Positions 1-9,447 are shown, numbered from the stretch's first letter. The stretch: DNA of 64,000 nt from DAOTWA01 sp034435955 (GCA_034435955.1 DAOTWA010000035.1:1-64000), one strand, 5' to 3'. Made by a program: numbers and translations. Notes: generated by a model from the sequence alone, not told the origin.

Positions 1-135
1 GGCGAATGATCATAAAATACATCGAGATTGCCAAATCACTATGGAAGAAAACCAAAGACTCTTAATAACAGTATGATTTTGCGAATTGTGCTTTCAGGAA
101 AAAGGGGGCGTGCAACTCGCGCAATAAGGCATGGA

Positions 136-144
136 TGTTACAAT
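136..144 (+). promoter_or_regulatory. Extended -10 promoter placing the start site on the ATG
   Basis: TG-T-TACAAT is an extended -10 element (TGn followed by a 5/6 match to TATAAT). Counting seven bases from the last hexamer base puts +1 at position 151, the A of the ATG chosen for the next gene. No convincing -35 or Shine-Dalgarno is visible, so a leaderless mRNA is predicted by inference. Confidence 0.45.
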
Positions 145-150
145 AATCAT

Positions 151-2811
151 ATGCATGTGATCCTGACCCACGAGCAGGCGGATTTTGACGCGCTGGGGGC
201 GCTGCTGGGGGCGCATCTGCTGCATCCGGATGCGATCCCGGTGCTACCGCGGCGCATGAACCGCAACGCGCGGGCCTTCATCGACCTGTACGGCGGGGAG
301 CTGCCGTTCGTCGACCCGCGGGCACTGCCAGGCGAGGCGATCGAAAGCGTCTTACTGGTGGATACCCAGTCGCTGGTGACGCTGAAGGGGATGAGCGCGA
401 AGACGCACGTGGAGGTGATCGACCACCACCAACTGCGCGGCGACTTGCCGGCCGAGTGGCGGGTGCGGGTCGAGCCAACCGGGGCGGCGACCACGCTGAT
501 GGTGGAGGAGATTCAAGCGCGCGGCATACGCCTGACGGAGATCCAGGCCAGCCTGCTGCTGATGGGCATCTACGAGGATACAGGGGCGTTGACCTACACA
601 GCGACGACGCCCCGGGAGGCGCGCGCGGCGGCGTTCCTGCTGGAAAACGGGGCCAGCCTTTCGCTGGTGGGGGAGTACCTCAACCCGCCGCTCTCGCCCG
701 AGCAGAGCCGGTTGTACGACCGGCTGCTGGCGGCGGCGGAGACGATCGTGATCAATGGGCAAACGATCGTGGTGGCGCGGGCGGAAGCGACCGAGATGAG
801 CGAGGAGATCTCCAGCGTGGCGCACAAGATGCGTGACCTGCTGGAGCCGGCGGCGCTGTTCCTGCTGGTCACGACGGGCGAGGGCATCCGCATGGTCGCG
901 CGGGCGACCACCGATGCGATCAACGTGGCGGAGGTGGCGGCGCATTTTGGCGGCGGAGGGCATGCGCGGGCGGCGGCGGCGCTGATCCATCCAGCCGAGA
1001 CCAGCGCAAATCCTCTGGCTGAGGTTTACCAGGAACTGCTGCGCGTCCTGCCACAATACGTGCGCCCGGCGGTATCGGTGGGGCAAATCATGTCGAAGCG
1101 GCCGAGGGTGCTCAAGCCAGATACCCCGGCAGAGGAAGCCGCGCAGCTCATGCAGCGCTATGGGTATGAGGGATTTCCGGTGGTGCAGGAAGGCAGGGTG
1201 ATCGGGCTGCTGACGCGGCGGGCCGTGGACCGGGCGCTGGCACACAAGCTCAACCTGCCGGCGGCCAGTCTGATGGAGGCGGGCGAGGTAACCGTGTACC
1301 CAGGTGATACGCTGGATCATCTGCAGGAGGTGATGACCGCCTCGGGTTGGGGGCAGGTTCCGGTGATCTCGCCGACGACGGGCGAGGTGGTGGGCATCGT
1401 GACGCGCACGGACCTGCTCAAAACACTGACCGGGCAGGCAGCGCAGCCGGCGGCGCAGAATCTGGCGGAGCGGCTGGAAGCGGCCCTGCCAGCAGCGCGC
1501 CTTGCGCTGCTCAAAGCGGTGGCGGCCAAGGCGCACGAGCTGCGCATGGCGGTGTACATCGTGGGCGGCTTCGTGCGCGACCTGTTGCTGGAGCGCCCCA
1601 GCCTGGATTTCGACGTGGTGGTGGAGGGCGATGCCATCACATTGGGTCGGGCGCTGCGCGACGAGTACGGCGGGCGGGTGATCAGCCACGCGCGTTTCGG
1701 TACGACCAAGTGGGACATCGCGGCCATCCGCGCGGAGCTCGCCGAGCGTCTGTCCAACCATGAGAAGCCGCGGGCGGAAGACCTGCCATCCAGCCTGGAT
1801 CTGATCACGGCGCGGATCGAATTCTACGAGTACCCTACGGCGCTGCCGACGGTCGAGCGCAGCAGCATCAAGCTGGATCTGCACCGGCGGGATTTCACCA
1901 TCAACACACTGGCGTTGCGGTTGGACGGGCGTCATTACGGCGAGCTGTACGATTACTGGGGCGGGCTGCACGACCTGCGCAAGAAACTGGTGCGAGTGCT
2001 GCACTCGTTGTCGTTCATCGACGATCCAACGCGCATGCTGCGGGCGGTGCGTTTCGAGCAGCGCTTCGGCTTCCGCATCGAGAGCCGCACGTTGCAACTG
2101 ATGGAAGAGGCGCGGCCGATGCTCAAGCAGGTCAGCGGGGAGCGCATCCGCCACGAGCTGGACCTGATCCTGGCGGAAGAGAAGGCGGCGGCGATGCTGG
2201 CGCGGCTGGACGAGCTGGGCCTGCTGAACGCGATCCACCCAGAGCTGAGCTGGAAGGCGGAGCACACGGAGCGGTTCGAGGCCATTTTGAAAGAGGACAT
2301 CCCGCCGGAATGGGGTGTGGCGGCCAAAGTGGGTTCGCTGCCGGCCCGCCGCGCGCTGGCGTATATCCTGTGGTTGGGCTGCCGACCGGAGCGCCAGGCG
2401 CGCAGCATCGCGCGCAGACTGAAACTGCCCACCGCATTGATCGAGGCGCTGGAGCTGGCCTGCCGCGCACGCGAAGAACTGCCGGCGCTGACCAGGCTGC
2501 CCCCGAGCCAGGCAACACGCCGGCTGGAAGGGACGCCTTCCATCGCTCTATACGCCCTCTACCGGACGTTGGATGATCCCGCGCAGCGTGACCTGGTCGC
2601 CAAGGTAGCATTAGCGTGGCGCAAGGTATCGCCTGCTCTGAGCGGGCATGATCTGCGGGCGATGGGTCTGCCGCCTGGTCCGGCGTACCGTGAGATCCTC
2701 GGCGCGTTACGCGACGCACGCCTGGATGGACGGGTGCACACGGAAGAAGAAGAGCGCGAATACGTGGCGCACCTGATGCGGCAGATGGACCTGACTCGCG
2801 GGGAGCGCTGA
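151..2811 (+). CDS. DHH phosphoesterase - CBS pair - tRNA nucleotidyltransferase/poly(A) polymerase fusion
   Basis: An 886-residue three-part enzyme. Residues 1 to about 300 form a DHH/DHHA1 phosphoesterase with D11 and D13 (DFDALG), DHH at 91-93 and GGGGH at 267-271, as in nano-RNases and RecJ relatives. Two CBS domains follow at about 310-365 and 370-425. From about 460 there is a class II nucleotidyltransferase head with VGGFVRD, a metal-binding DFD near 486, RRDFTIN near 580 and the RNA-binding downstream region. The same architecture is known for A-adding tRNA nucleotidyltransferases such as the Aquifex enzyme, so CCA-end repair coupled to oligonucleotide turnover is likely. The start was placed at 151 because family similarity begins there and a -10 element lies just upstream; an open frame continues back to 28. 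Whether it adds A, C or both cannot be read from sequence alone. Confidence 0.88.
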   Translation: MHVILTHEQADFDALGALLGAHLLHPDAIPVLPRRMNRNARAFIDLYGGELPFVDPRALPGEAIESVLLVDTQSLVTLKGMSAKTHVEVIDHHQLRGDLPAEWRVRVEPTGAATTLMVEEIQARGIRLTEIQASLLLMGIYEDTGALTYTATTPREARAAAFLLENGASLSLVGEYLNPPLSPEQSRLYDRLLAAAETIVINGQTIVVARAEATEMSEEISSVAHKMRDLLEPAALFLLVTTGEGIRMVARATTDAINVAEVAAHFGGGGHARAAAALIHPAETSANPLAEVYQELLRVLPQYVRPAVSVGQIMSKRPRVLKPDTPAEEAAQLMQRYGYEGFPVVQEGRVIGLLTRRAVDRALAHKLNLPAASLMEAGEVTVYPGDTLDHLQEVMTASGWGQVPVISPTTGEVVGIVTRTDLLKTLTGQAAQPAAQNLAERLEAALPAARLALLKAVAAKAHELRMAVYIVGGFVRDLLLERPSLDFDVVVEGDAITLGRALRDEYGGRVISHARFGTTKWDIAAIRAELAERLSNHEKPRAEDLPSSLDLITARIEFYEYPTALPTVERSSIKLDLHRRDFTINTLALRLDGRHYGELYDYWGGLHDLRKKLVRVLHSLSFIDDPTRMLRAVRFEQRFGFRIESRTLQLMEEARPMLKQVSGERIRHELDLILAEEKAAAMLARLDELGLLNAIHPELSWKAEHTERFEAILKEDIPPEWGVAAKVGSLPARRALAYILWLGCRPERQARSIARRLKLPTALIEALELACRAREELPALTRLPPSQATRRLEGTPSIALYALYRTLDDPAQRDLVAKVALAWRKVSPALSGHDLRAMGLPPGPAYREILGALRDARLDGRVHTEEEEREYVAHLMRQMDLTRGER

Positions 2812-2814
2812 GGC

Positions 2815-3396
2815 ATGACCTGGACGGAGCGCATCTTCAGGCGAAATAAAAATGAAGCCGGACAAACGGCGAATAAGGGCACCAGGCACGGCTGGATGGC
2901 CCGGGTGCGCATACGCCCGCTGATGGAAGCGGACCTGCCGGCGTTGGAGTGGGAGGGGGAATACACGCGCTACCGGCGGCTGTACGCGGATGCTTACCTG
3001 CGGGCGCAGCAGGGGCGGGCGGTGCTGTGGGTGGCCGATCTGGCCGGAGTGGGGGTGATCGGTCAGCTCTTCGTGCAACTCACCACAGATCGGCAAGAGC
3101 TTGCCGACGGGAAGCAGCGAGCCTATATTTACGCCTTCCGCATCCGTCCGGCGTATCGAAACAGCGGGCTGGGGACGCGCATGCTGCGTAAAGCGGAAGC
3201 CGATCTGCGCCGGCGCGGTTTCCGCTATGCGACGCTCAATGTGGCGAAAGACAATTCGCGCGCGCTGAACCTGTACCGTCGCATGGGCTACCGCATCCTG
3301 GCGAGCGAGGCGGGGAGATGGTCCTATCCGGATGAGAACGGGGAGTGGCACGCGGTGGAGGAGCCGGCGTGGAGGATGGAGAAAGTACTCAGTTGA
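2815..3396 (+). CDS. GNAT-family N-acetyltransferase
   Basis: A 193-residue GNAT acetyltransferase that would transfer acetyl from acetyl-CoA to an unidentified amine. The acetyl-CoA-binding motif A is clear as an R-x-x-G-x-G/T signature (RNSGLGT) after a beta strand, and the C-terminal half has the usual 'NxxAxxLYxxxGY' pattern (NSRALNLYRRMGY), as in RimI-like enzymes. The first 28 residues are basic and poorly conserved-looking, so the true start may be the in-frame ATG that begins MARVRIR. It begins three bases after the preceding stop, suggesting co-transcription. Substrate unknown. Confidence 0.82.
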   Translation: MTWTERIFRRNKNEAGQTANKGTRHGWMARVRIRPLMEADLPALEWEGEYTRYRRLYADAYLRAQQGRAVLWVADLAGVGVIGQLFVQLTTDRQELADGKQRAYIYAFRIRPAYRNSGLGTRMLRKAEADLRRRGFRYATLNVAKDNSRALNLYRRMGYRILASEAGRWSYPDENGEWHAVEEPAWRMEKVLS

Positions 3397-3502
3397 CCGT
3401 CTTCAGTCCACAGTTGTCAGTACGCAATGGTCCGTATGCGGGGGACAGTAGCCAGCAGCCGGCTGTCAGACCACAAAGATGGATTGTCAGCACAGCCCTC
3501 AA
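3397..3502. other. Convergent intergenic spacer with inverted repeat
   Basis: A 106-base spacer between two convergent genes. It holds an imperfect hairpin (GACAG at 3444-3448 with CTGTC at 3463-3467) and three scattered TGTCAG copies. A shared terminator is possible, but no T-tract supports it. Confidence 0.3.
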
Positions 3503-6475
3503 TTATTTCCGCAGCAGTTCGGCGTAACGCCAGATGTCATCCTTTTTAGCGTAGAACCAGACCATATGATCGTTGTGACCGACGTCAAAGGCGCCGGCCT
3601 CGCAACAGGTATCGTGGACGACGGCGTCATAGCCGAGGGAGAGAAGCTGGTCGCCGTACATGGCGTTCACGATCCCATCCTTGATGAAGAAATAGAAAGG
3701 CTTTCCAGCCATGATCTGCCAGTCAAAGGTCTCCTGGGCGCCCAGATTCTGACCGAGATCCTGGCCGTCAACGATGATATGGCCTTCGACCTCGAGCACC
3801 CACCGATTCTGCCAGGCCCACAATCCGCGGATAGGGGAAGAGCCAGCCGGCGGGCGGGTTTCGAGGCGGTAAATCTCGGCGCCGTCACGGGTAACCACGG
3901 CGTAATTTTGTGTCTGCTGCCAATCTTCGGCCACGGCGATCTCGTGACCGGCGATCTGAACAGGCGGGATAGGCCAGCCAGACTTTTCGGGGATACGGTA
4001 TGCGGCGTTCTTCTGGTAGACCCATTCAGGGGTGATCGCCATCCATTCGAACTGATAAGGGGCATACCCTCCCGGGTCGAGGATCAGGTATTCATCGAGG
4101 GTGAAGGGGTCAAGCGAATGCTGGCGTTGCTCGATGCGCGACAGCCACTGGGGCGGGGTGTTGTTCGGGCGGCGGAACTCGGCGATGCCAATGGCGGGGG
4201 CAATGAGGGCGCTGAAGTCATCCGAGACGGGCACCTCGCCTTCGATGGCCAGGCTGCCATCGGCGGAGCGACCGCGGAAAAGGCTGGCGCCCTTGCCGGT
4301 GCACTGGTAGCCGAAGAGAAGCGTGCGGCCATCGGCCAGACGAAAGCGCAGCTCGACATCGGCGATGCAGGCGGGTACGCCGCCCACCACCTGGTCGCGA
4401 TCCAGGCTGGCGATGATCTTCTTCATCAAGTCGGGATCATTGACCACGTGCTGGACAAAATAGGGATCGTTTGGGCTACGCTCGGAGTAGAAAATGGCGA
4501 TATCGACGGCCTGGGCGCCGGCCAGGATCTGGCCGAGGTTGATGCGAGCGCCGGAAGAATAAATGGCGGAGGGAGACACCGACGGCGGGGATTTTGGTGT
4601 GGGTGAGGGCGCGGCGGCGGGCGCCAACTCGAAGGAGGAGGGTTCAGGCTGATAAAGGAACAATTCCCCCCACTCACAGTTTCCGCCGGGGCATTCAGGG
4701 ACTGGAAAACCCGTGAGGAGAAGGTCATCGGCGCCGGTGGCCAGGTCGAGGACGCGCACGTCGAGCGCGCCGGCCTCGCGCTGGCGTGCGTAGAGCAGCT
4801 TCTGGCCATCGGCGGACCAACGCAGCCAGCCCATGGTCTCGATCTCGGGCGCGATGGCGGGTTCCTCCTCGCCGGAATACTGATTGAGCGACAGGATGCG
4901 ACTGGGGCCGGATGGTGCGCCGATGAGGACGGCAATGCGGCTGGTATCCGTGGCCCAGACGGGCGTGCACAAACCAGGAAGCGGTTCGGTAAGGTAACGC
5001 TTATCCCCGCTGTAGAGATCGATGATGGCCAGACGGCCAAAACCGTCGCCGGCATCGGGAGCCATCTCAGCGACGGCGAGAAGACCAGAGCGGTAGGGGA
5101 ACCAGGCGTACGAGTCCGCGAGCGAAGCAACCCGCACATCCAGAGAGCGCAGCTCGCCGGTGTCAACGTCGAGCGAGTAAAGGGGGATACCGGCAGAATT
5201 TTCAGCCGCGGATGGGGAGGACAGACCGGCGAATAGGATGTGGTTGTCGCCGGAATCCCAATCGAGCAAAGCGAAGCGCGGTGAGCCAGCGCGGGGATCC
5301 AGATTGAAGATGCGCACATCCTGGGCGGCGAGGCGCCGGACGGTCAGGGTTTGCGGGGCAGACGGCTCACCCTGGGACTTCGTCGCGGAGGACATCCAGG
5401 CCAGCCAGCCGCCGCGTGAGACGACTACGGGACGGCCGATGCCTTCTTCGGGGGGAAGGAGCGCGCCTGGAGGAAGAAGCGTCACGCTTTGCTGTCCGGG
5501 TACGGCCACAGCCAGGAGAGCGCCATCGTGAGACGGCAGGGCCAGCCAGTCCACGCCGGGGCCAAGGGTGTCAGGCGGCAGCCAGATGGGCTGCTCGCCG
5601 CTCAGCAGGGTGTATTGGGCGGCCAGGCTGCCATCCGCCACGCGGTAGACGTCCAGGTTGGGATTGGCGTCGGGGCGAAGGACGAGCAGGTAGTTTTTGG
5701 AAGGCGACCAGCCCAGCAGGCGACCGGGAGCGCGGCTGAGAAGATGCTGAGCGCCGGTCTTGAGGTCAGCCAGGAAGACGCCAGCGCCCAGACGGCCCTG
5801 CGCATCGTTGAGGGCCAGCAATCCGCCGACCAGAGATCGGTCGCTGAGGCAACCAGGCAAGCCGGGGAAGACCTGGGAGCAGTCCAGCGGGGCTTTGGCG
5901 CCCGACTGGTAGGGTACCAACGCCTCAGCCAGGGCCAATTTGTCCTGGTCTGGAAGGTCGCCCAGGATGGTCACGGCAGAATCACGCTCACGCCAGTAGA
6001 GACTCTGAACGCCGGTGTTGAGGACGAGCCAGTAGGCGGTCATTCCGCGCACGCTGGTCTGGCCGATGGATTTCAACGGCGCCTGATCCATCTCACCGGG
6101 GAAGAACGCCGCCTGGACCATATCCAAGGCGGCGTCATTGGCGGTGAAATGCTGGACGACGGTGTAATGGGCATCGTCGCTGGCGGGCAGGACCTCGACG
6201 CCGCTGCGAATCAGCGGGAACGATAGTGCGGAAGCGTCGGGGACAAGCAGGGCGAAAGGTGCGGAGGCGGCGGCGCGGTCGAGGGCGGCCTGGAAGTCGG
6301 ATGCTCGGGAAGGAACCGGAGACGGGGTGGACAGGTTCAATGGAAAGCGTAAGTCGGGAATGAGGATGGAGATCAGGTAAGAGGTGAGGACAACAGCGCC
6401 GACCATGACGAGGGAGATCTTGGCAGCCGGCCAGGCGCGGCGCAAGAACGCGAAAAACGAAGGATCATGGTTCAT
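3503..6475 (-). CDS. Membrane-anchored beta-propeller-like protein, function unknown
   Basis: A 990-residue protein with a cytoplasmic N-terminal tail, one membrane segment at about residues 19-40 and a very large outside portion. Repeated blade-like stretches (short beta runs ending in 'W-S-x-D/N', such as LGWSPSKNYLL and LRWSADGQKLLYARQ) resemble TolB/PD40-type propellers from about 190 to 600. A proline/serine linker at about 615-640 (PSPTPKSPPSVSPS) precedes a second beta-rich region to the C terminus. An AGGAG ribosome-binding site lies just upstream of the ATG. No catalytic motif is recognised. It is convergent with the GNAT gene. It could be an envelope sensor, scaffold or peptidase-less propeller. 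Confidence 0.75.
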   Translation of the reverse strand: MNHDPSFFAFLRRAWPAAKISLVMVGAVVLTSYLISILIPDLRFPLNLSTPSPVPSRASDFQAALDRAAASAPFALLVPDASALSFPLIRSGVEVLPASDDAHYTVVQHFTANDAALDMVQAAFFPGEMDQAPLKSIGQTSVRGMTAYWLVLNTGVQSLYWRERDSAVTILGDLPDQDKLALAEALVPYQSGAKAPLDCSQVFPGLPGCLSDRSLVGGLLALNDAQGRLGAGVFLADLKTGAQHLLSRAPGRLLGWSPSKNYLLVLRPDANPNLDVYRVADGSLAAQYTLLSGEQPIWLPPDTLGPGVDWLALPSHDGALLAVAVPGQQSVTLLPPGALLPPEEGIGRPVVVSRGGWLAWMSSATKSQGEPSAPQTLTVRRLAAQDVRIFNLDPRAGSPRFALLDWDSGDNHILFAGLSSPSAAENSAGIPLYSLDVDTGELRSLDVRVASLADSYAWFPYRSGLLAVAEMAPDAGDGFGRLAIIDLYSGDKRYLTEPLPGLCTPVWATDTSRIAVLIGAPSGPSRILSLNQYSGEEEPAIAPEIETMGWLRWSADGQKLLYARQREAGALDVRVLDLATGADDLLLTGFPVPECPGGNCEWGELFLYQPEPSSFELAPAAAPSPTPKSPPSVSPSAIYSSGARINLGQILAGAQAVDIAIFYSERSPNDPYFVQHVVNDPDLMKKIIASLDRDQVVGGVPACIADVELRFRLADGRTLLFGYQCTGKGASLFRGRSADGSLAIEGEVPVSDDFSALIAPAIGIAEFRRPNNTPPQWLSRIEQRQHSLDPFTLDEYLILDPGGYAPYQFEWMAITPEWVYQKNAAYRIPEKSGWPIPPVQIAGHEIAVAEDWQQTQNYAVVTRDGAEIYRLETRPPAGSSPIRGLWAWQNRWVLEVEGHIIVDGQDLGQNLGAQETFDWQIMAGKPFYFFIKDGIVNAMYGDQLLSLGYDAVVHDTCCEAGAFDVGHNDHMVWFYAKKDDIWRYAELLRK

Positions 6476-6585
6476 TTGATCTCCTATTTATCCGAACCGA
6501 CCACGAATGAGACCCAAGCAAAACGCCCTTCACGGCGCTGCCGGCCAGGATTCAAAAAGCGGATTGAATCAAATGGGCGTAACTC

Positions 6586-7167
6586 TCATTCGCCGGCATC
6601 CTTCACGAAGGTCAGCCAAGCGGAGGGGGTATTGAGACGATCCTGGCCGTCCTGCCTATTTTCCAGACGCAAAAGGCGGGCAAATTGTTCCAGATCGTCT
6701 TGACCGATGCCATGGCCGGAAACCGTCGGATCGCGGCTGAGGTGGGCGTACAACAACAGGCAACCACCTGGTGCGAGCAGACCGCTCACCTGGCGCCGGT
6801 AGCGCTCGCGGCTGGCAGGCGGCAGACCGTGGTAACAGCCGATGTCCAGAATGAGATCCATGGGTTGGCGCACGAACTCCAGGCGGGTGACGTCGCCGAC
6901 GTAGAAGTCGACCGCCACGCCGGCGGTATGGGCTTTGCGGCGCGCGCGGCGGATGGCCGCGAGGGCGAAGTCCACGCCGATCACCGACCAGCCGTGTTGG
7001 GCGAGGGTAATGGCGTTGGTGCCGGTGCCGCAGCCAAGGTCGAGGGCGCGGCCGGGCGGGTGGGAGTCGAGGAAAGCGAGCAACTCGGGTGGGGAAACGC
7101 CGGTGTCCCAGGGCGGGCGGCGGTAATACCAGAGGTTAAAGGCCAGCCAGCGTAAAAATGCGCTCAT
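6586..7167 (-). CDS. Class I SAM-dependent methyltransferase
   Basis: A 193-residue Rossmann-fold methyltransferase. Motif I is clear (ALDLGCGTGTNA near residue 42), followed by the acidic ribose-binding residue in VIGVDFA and motif IV LILDIGCYHGL. The short N-terminal cap and size resemble Methyltransf_11/25 and thiopurine/tellurite-methyltransferase-like proteins. The substrate is not evident; the nearby genes give no clue. It is divergent from the EF-G2 gene, whose -35 box lies 12 bases from this start. Confidence 0.83.
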   Translation of the reverse strand: MSAFLRWLAFNLWYYRRPPWDTGVSPPELLAFLDSHPPGRALDLGCGTGTNAITLAQHGWSVIGVDFALAAIRRARRKAHTAGVAVDFYVGDVTRLEFVRQPMDLILDIGCYHGLPPASRERYRRQVSGLLAPGGCLLLYAHLSRDPTVSGHGIGQDDLEQFARLLRLENRQDGQDRLNTPSAWLTFVKDAGE

Positions 7168-7179
7168 CCGAATCGGTCT

Positions 7180-7208
7180 TTGACAAGAACGCTCTCATCC
7201 CTTACAAT
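7180..7208 (+). promoter_or_regulatory. Strong sigma-70-type promoter of EF-G2 gene
   Basis: TTGACA (7180-7185), 17-base spacer, TACAAT (7203-7208). The predicted transcription start is near 7215, giving a leader of about 49 bases. It also rules out any translation start at 7180 upstream of the ATG at 7264. Confidence 0.8.
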
Positions 7209-7263
7209 AACACCCGTCGGGGATTGTCCTCAAAAACAAGACAGTTGGAAGGGTTTAAATTTC

Positions 7264-9336
7264 ATGAAAGAGTATACCACCGAGTTTATCCGCAATATTG
7301 CACTTGTATCGCACAGCAGCGCCGGCAAGACCATGCTGGCAGAGGCCTTATTACATTTTACAGGAGCCACCACGCGTCTGGGCCGGGTCGAGGATGGGAC
7401 GACGGTGTCCGATTACGATGACGAGGAAATACGGCGCGGCATTTCCCTCTCAACTTCGGTCATTCCGCTGGAATACAAGAACCACAAGATCAACCTGCTG
7501 GATACACCCGGTTACACGGACTTTGTCGGGGAAGTGATTTCCGCGTTGCGGGTGGCAGACGGCGCACTGGTGCTGGTGGATTCGGTCTCGGGGATGGAAG
7601 TGGGCACGGAGGTGGCCTGGGGTTACTGCGACACCTTCCATCTGCCGCGCTTCGTGGTGATCAATAAGATGGACCGCGAGAACGCCAACTTCCGCAAGGC
7701 GCTGGCGAGCGTGGAGGAGTTCTCGGAGACGCGGCTGATCCCGGTGCAATTGCCGTGGGGGGAGAAGGCCGCCTTTCAGGGGGTGATCGACCTGTTGAGC
7801 ATGAAAGCATACAAAGGGGATGGCAAAACGGTGGTGGATATTCCGGCCGATATGAAGGAGGCGGCTGAAGAGGCGCATCTGGCGCTGATGGAAGCCGCCG
7901 CCGAAGGGGAGGACGAGCTGCTGGAAAAATATCTGGAGAGCGGCTCCCTCAGCGAGGAGGAGATGGTGCGCGGTCTGGCCAGCATCGTACGGACCGGCGG
8001 CTTCATCCCGGTGTTCGTGACGGCCGCCACAGCGGAGATTGGCCTGGCGCCGCTGCTGGATGCCATACTGAACCTGATGCCCTCGCCGAAGGACATTCCA
8101 GCGGTGGTCGCGCAGGGCAAGGACGGCAACGAAGAGCTTACCGCCAGCGACCAGGGGCCGCTGGCCGTCTATGTATGGAAAACGACCGCCGACCCATTCG
8201 TCGGCAAGCAAACCTATTTCAGGGTTTATTCCGGCGTACTGACCTCCGACAGTCGGGTGTGGAATCAAACCAAGGGCGTGGAGGAGCGGCTGGGCACGCT
8301 GTACATTCCACGTGGTAAGGAGACCCTGCCGGTCAAGGCGGTGCACGCAGGCGATATCGGCCTGGTGCCCAAGCTGAGTGAAACCTCGACGGGGAACACG
8401 CTGTGCGACCGTGGGCACCCGCTCAGCCTGCCGGTACCCACCTACCCCCACGCGCTGTACCAGGTGGCGGTCTTCCCGAAGACGCAAGCCGATTCGACCA
8501 AGATCACACCCACGCTGACGCGTCTGGCGGAAGAGGACATGACCCTTTCGTGGCACATGGAGCCGGCCACCAACCAGACCATCCTGCAAGGGATGGGCGA
8601 CCAGCATATCGACGTGGTGCTGCGCCGATGCGAGACCAAGTTCCAGGTTAGCCTGACCGTACAGGAGCCGAAGGTGCCTTACCAGGAGACGATCACCAAA
8701 AAGGCGCAGGCGATGTACCGACACAAAAAGCAGACCGGCGGGGCCGGCCAATTCGGCGAGGTGCATCTGCGCGTCGAACCGTTGAATCAAGGCGAATTCG
8801 AGTTCGTCAACGACGTGTTCGGCGGGGCGATCTCGAGCTCCTATATGCCGGCCATCGAGAAAGGCATCCGCAATATTATGAAGGAAGGCATCCTGGCGGG
8901 ATATCCAGTGACAGGCGTCAAAGTGTCGGTGTTCGACGGGAAAGAGCATCCGGTCGATTCGAAGCCGATTGCGTTTGAGATCGCCGGTAGGGAGGCGTTC
9001 AAGCTGGCGTTTATGGACGCCGCGCCGGTGCTGTACGAGCCGATTATGAACGTCAAGGTGATCGTGCCGGAGGCAAACATGGGAGACGTACTGGGAGATC
9101 TGAACACCCGCCGGGCGCGGGTGCAGGGGATGGAGACAGAAAAAGGCCGCTCGGTGGTCTCAGCGCAGGTGCCGCTGGCCGAGATGTTGCGCTACACGAC
9201 GCAACTGCGCTCGATTACCGGTGGGCGCGGATATTTCACCATGGAATTCGATCATTACGAGATCGTACCCCAGCACATCGCCCAGGAGATCATCAACAAC
9301 CGGCAGAAGGAATTGCAAAAGCAGAGAGAAGAATAG
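7264..9336 (+). CDS. Elongation factor G-like GTPase (EF-G2)
   Basis: A 690-residue translational GTPase with the five-domain EF-G layout. G1 is HSSAGKT rather than the AHIDAGKT of canonical EF-G; switch I keeps RGIS, G3 is DTPGYTDF and G4 NKMD. Domain IV and the C-terminal domain (GGRGYFTMEF) are present. The variant P-loop marks the EF-G2/FusA-like paralogue group found in Thermus, Actinobacteria and Chloroflexota, whose exact role in translation is unsettled. The start at 7264 is fixed by the promoter at 7180-7208. A GGAAGG ribosome-binding site sits slightly far upstream. The gene is monocistronic, ending at a strong hairpin. Confidence 0.9.
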   Translation: MKEYTTEFIRNIALVSHSSAGKTMLAEALLHFTGATTRLGRVEDGTTVSDYDDEEIRRGISLSTSVIPLEYKNHKINLLDTPGYTDFVGEVISALRVADGALVLVDSVSGMEVGTEVAWGYCDTFHLPRFVVINKMDRENANFRKALASVEEFSETRLIPVQLPWGEKAAFQGVIDLLSMKAYKGDGKTVVDIPADMKEAAEEAHLALMEAAAEGEDELLEKYLESGSLSEEEMVRGLASIVRTGGFIPVFVTAATAEIGLAPLLDAILNLMPSPKDIPAVVAQGKDGNEELTASDQGPLAVYVWKTTADPFVGKQTYFRVYSGVLTSDSRVWNQTKGVEERLGTLYIPRGKETLPVKAVHAGDIGLVPKLSETSTGNTLCDRGHPLSLPVPTYPHALYQVAVFPKTQADSTKITPTLTRLAEEDMTLSWHMEPATNQTILQGMGDQHIDVVLRRCETKFQVSLTVQEPKVPYQETITKKAQAMYRHKKQTGGAGQFGEVHLRVEPLNQGEFEFVNDVFGGAISSSYMPAIEKGIRNIMKEGILAGYPVTGVKVSVFDGKEHPVDSKPIAFEIAGREAFKLAFMDAAPVLYEPIMNVKVIVPEANMGDVLGDLNTRRARVQGMETEKGRSVVSAQVPLAEMLRYTTQLRSITGGRGYFTMEFDHYEIVPQHIAQEIINNRQKELQKQREE

Positions 9337-9354
9337 GGGGAATTCATAAACTGC

Positions 9355-9400
9355 GCACAGGGATCGGGGTCCGCACATACGGACCCCGATCCTTATGTGC
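9355..9400 (+). terminator. Long hairpin after the EF-G2 gene
   Basis: A perfect 13-base inverted repeat (9361-9373 with 9380-9392, six-base loop), extended by GCACA/TGTGC at 9355-9359 and 9396-9400. The stem is very GC-rich but lacks a T-run, so it may terminate, stabilise the 3' end, or act in both directions. Confidence 0.5.
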
Positions 9401-9447
9401 ACCATTTCCATTGACTTAACAATTTAGATAGGTGGGGTGGAGTTTGA

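Noticed and set aside
352..2265. Long open frame on the minus strand (637 codons) opposite the DHH-CBS gene
   Set aside because: It is a shadow of a GC-rich coding strand: Arg/Gln/His-rich composition, no domain, no ribosome-binding site, and the plus-strand protein has clear conserved motifs.
7180..7263. TTG at 7180 as start of the EF-G2 gene
   Set aside because: It lies inside the -35 box of the gene's own promoter, and the extra residues do not match the family.
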